NCBI GenBank assembly: GCA_947496695.1
Contig: CANMEI010000010.1
Coordinates: 79,419 to 143,418, forward strand
Source: an uncultured Cellulophaga sp.
GTDB taxonomy: Bacteria; Bacteroidota; Bacteroidia; Flavobacteriales; Flavobacteriaceae
Length of the DNA: 64,000 nt
Direction: 5' to 3'
The notes below the pieces were generated by a model that saw nothing but the letters and a program-made list of their open reading frames with translations, was not told the origin of the DNA and made no database searches. Within the stretch, counting starts at the first letter, position 1, and each line of letters opens with the position of its first letter. The translations under genes were made by a program, and so were the position numbers. Below are positions 63,801 through 64,000 of this stretch, piece by piece.

Positions 63801-64000
63801 TTAGATCCTGCTGTAGCAACAAATGTTGATGTATTAACAGGTGATAATGATCCTGATGGTGATAATGCAAATCTTTCAATAACTGAGATTATTGATCCTG
63901 CTGATGTTGCTAATCCTTTAGCGATTACTCCGGGTTCTAGTGTCACTTTAACAGACGGAACTATTGTTGAATTATTAACTGATGGAACTTTAAATGTAAC
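60888..64000 (+). CDS. Large secreted repeat protein, 5' part (TSP3-repeat adhesin-like)
   Basis: Open from ATG 60888 to the edge (1037 codons), so the 3' end is missing. Signal peptide ILLIISLFYINTNAQ. Residues about 40-310: propeller-like region (TYYFLGRTTNSG, LLYGLSASEGVVNIDPLTG). 320-420: DUF7933-type domain (DISPTTDVKAGDTMTYEFNI). Thrombospondin type 3 calcium repeats at about 544-566 (DADGDGVNNTVDLDDDNDG) and 768-800, with a laminin-G-like segment between. Then Ig/cadherin-like repeats (NQPPVADDETVTLDP from about 962). Typical of surface adhesins and type IX secretion substrates; the sorting domain would be at the unseen C-terminus. Confidence 0.88.
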   Translation, partial: MKKIILILDNIKTVPIRSSIILLIISLFYINTNAQYPSGTDVSTLTNPFSCTGEAYIVYAPNASTSSTLAFISPSTPSVENSSFVFNNVTVNALAYNVSVAYGYGLITGDQDNTLGPDQYDIIIFDSVGNMVSLGQPNPSTANPPDTSILWNNNRISSAVGEFDANTETYYFLGRTTNSGTFTHIVSVDINTFEYTATQLSSTSQGNFTDFAFSNFDGLLYGLSASEGVVNIDPLTGIVTDVIIDSANSDSIPSQNAGGAWADATGTVYFYQNGSTNAAQRRLVSYDPNTNIIKNLGQTERYGQFDATACTPPVITKDISPTTDVKAGDTMTYEFNIINPYASDILVGFSDILTNPYVTFDTSSLIPATPGGATIDTFTTTELIMSSITVPGSGTLNFTVEVIIAENATSGDYTNTASISFGADTIESYPSGDSTGGATTITVLAAVEPVDDVFPGFFASGETSTISVIDNDEVAGNAPVIGTDVTLNNDPNGTNTIGTIDPATGLITIDANTPDGTYILEYQICEIAYPTNCSTATVTIIVADADGDGVNNTVDLDDDNDGVLDSEECNATTYSFSFDTDNEGWIVDNNNAGSNDGSTVHSTASLTNQNCDFSSIPASPSGTNYILWTDETAGNAYFENSSDLNLDLSTLTDNGSLNFNWINGVYGGSSPTANDMIIVLSGGGTNVTYPLTGVVGSFINSGQWHNITVDLTTANFGSDLATVLADLDVISIKVENINSRQIGDSGTTCTEAEYMALDDIYFSSNCLDTDEDGTPDYLDLDSDNDGCNDVIESGGTDDDGDGILGDAPTTVDANGQVTGGGDISGSYDGVNGNEATAVNANINTIPANQTEDPGASATFQVIAVATSTTDYTGTAPTTTPNYSGTSATDISTGLVYQWYLGDPDSGGTLLTNDATYSGTSTNSLSIITDVTLNDNEYFVLITHPNNLCLSLIESAILTVNQPPVADDETVTLDPAVATNVDVLTGDNDPDGDNANLSITEIIDPADVANPLAITPGSSVTLTDGTIVELLTDGTLNV

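Noticed and set aside
1..64000. CRISPR array, prophage or defence island
   Set aside because: No regularly spaced repeats, phage structural genes, or restriction/toxin modules were seen.

Overview
The window is AT-rich and reads as chromosome of a member of the Flavobacteriaceae (Bacteroidota), probably marine or aquatic. Support for this: TamL-type lipoprotein Omp85 beside TamB, a carboxypeptidase-like regulatory domain on a TonB-dependent receptor, small families that I know mainly from flavobacteria (Lacal_2735, TIGR03643/DUF2805, DUF6952, DUF7935), a lipobox on many envelope proteins, weak Shine-Dalgarno signals and TAnnTTTG-like -7 promoter elements. Most of it looks like ordinary core chromosome, densely packed in short operons.

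Layout. 1-3.7 kb: 3' part of galT, a small unknown ORF, a short-chain dehydrogenase and a divergent lipoprotein sulfatase. 3.7-11.1 kb: tamB-tamL, an envelope assembly operon. 11.7-13.3 kb: small unknown protein, then a three-gene operon (Lacal_2735, TIGR03643, flavin reductase) behind a perfect 30-bp palindrome. 13.4-16.3 kb: an AsmA-like protein split in two by an apparent frameshift. 16.4-21.6 kb: egtB-egtD, a DoxX-like membrane protein, and a Rieske/glutamate-synthase fusion with an unknown partner. 21.9-29.3 kb: an RNA methyltransferase, then a TonB-dependent receptor, a lipase/glycerophosphodiesterase fusion, an AraC regulator and an Lcl-type lipoprotein. 29.4-35.2 kb: a complete RND efflux operon (adaptor, pump, outer-membrane factor).

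35.3-38.4 kb is the one clearly accessory stretch. It holds a TlpA-like lipoprotein gene bracketed by inverted copies of GTTGGCAACA, the 3' remnant of an IS110-family transposase, and a 12-bp copy of part of the adjacent tRNA-Ser gene.

38.7-55.9 kb is housekeeping: nitroreductase, DegT aminotransferase, ribBA with a degenerate RibA half, lptF/G-lolA-ftsK, dgkA, a thiol-peroxidase/thioredoxin/peroxiredoxin cluster, nhaC, a methionine gamma-lyase-like enzyme divergent from an Lrp regulator, lpd and recG. 56-60.4 kb: an M1 aminopeptidase, two tandem patatin-like phospholipases and a DUF7935 protein. From 60.9 kb to the edge runs a large secreted repeat protein whose 3' end lies outside the window.

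I see no CRISPR array, prophage, defence island or complete transposon. The most interesting leads are the lipase-phosphodiesterase/TonB receptor locus, the palindrome-controlled flavin operon, the passenger-like tlpA unit and the frameshifted AsmA gene.
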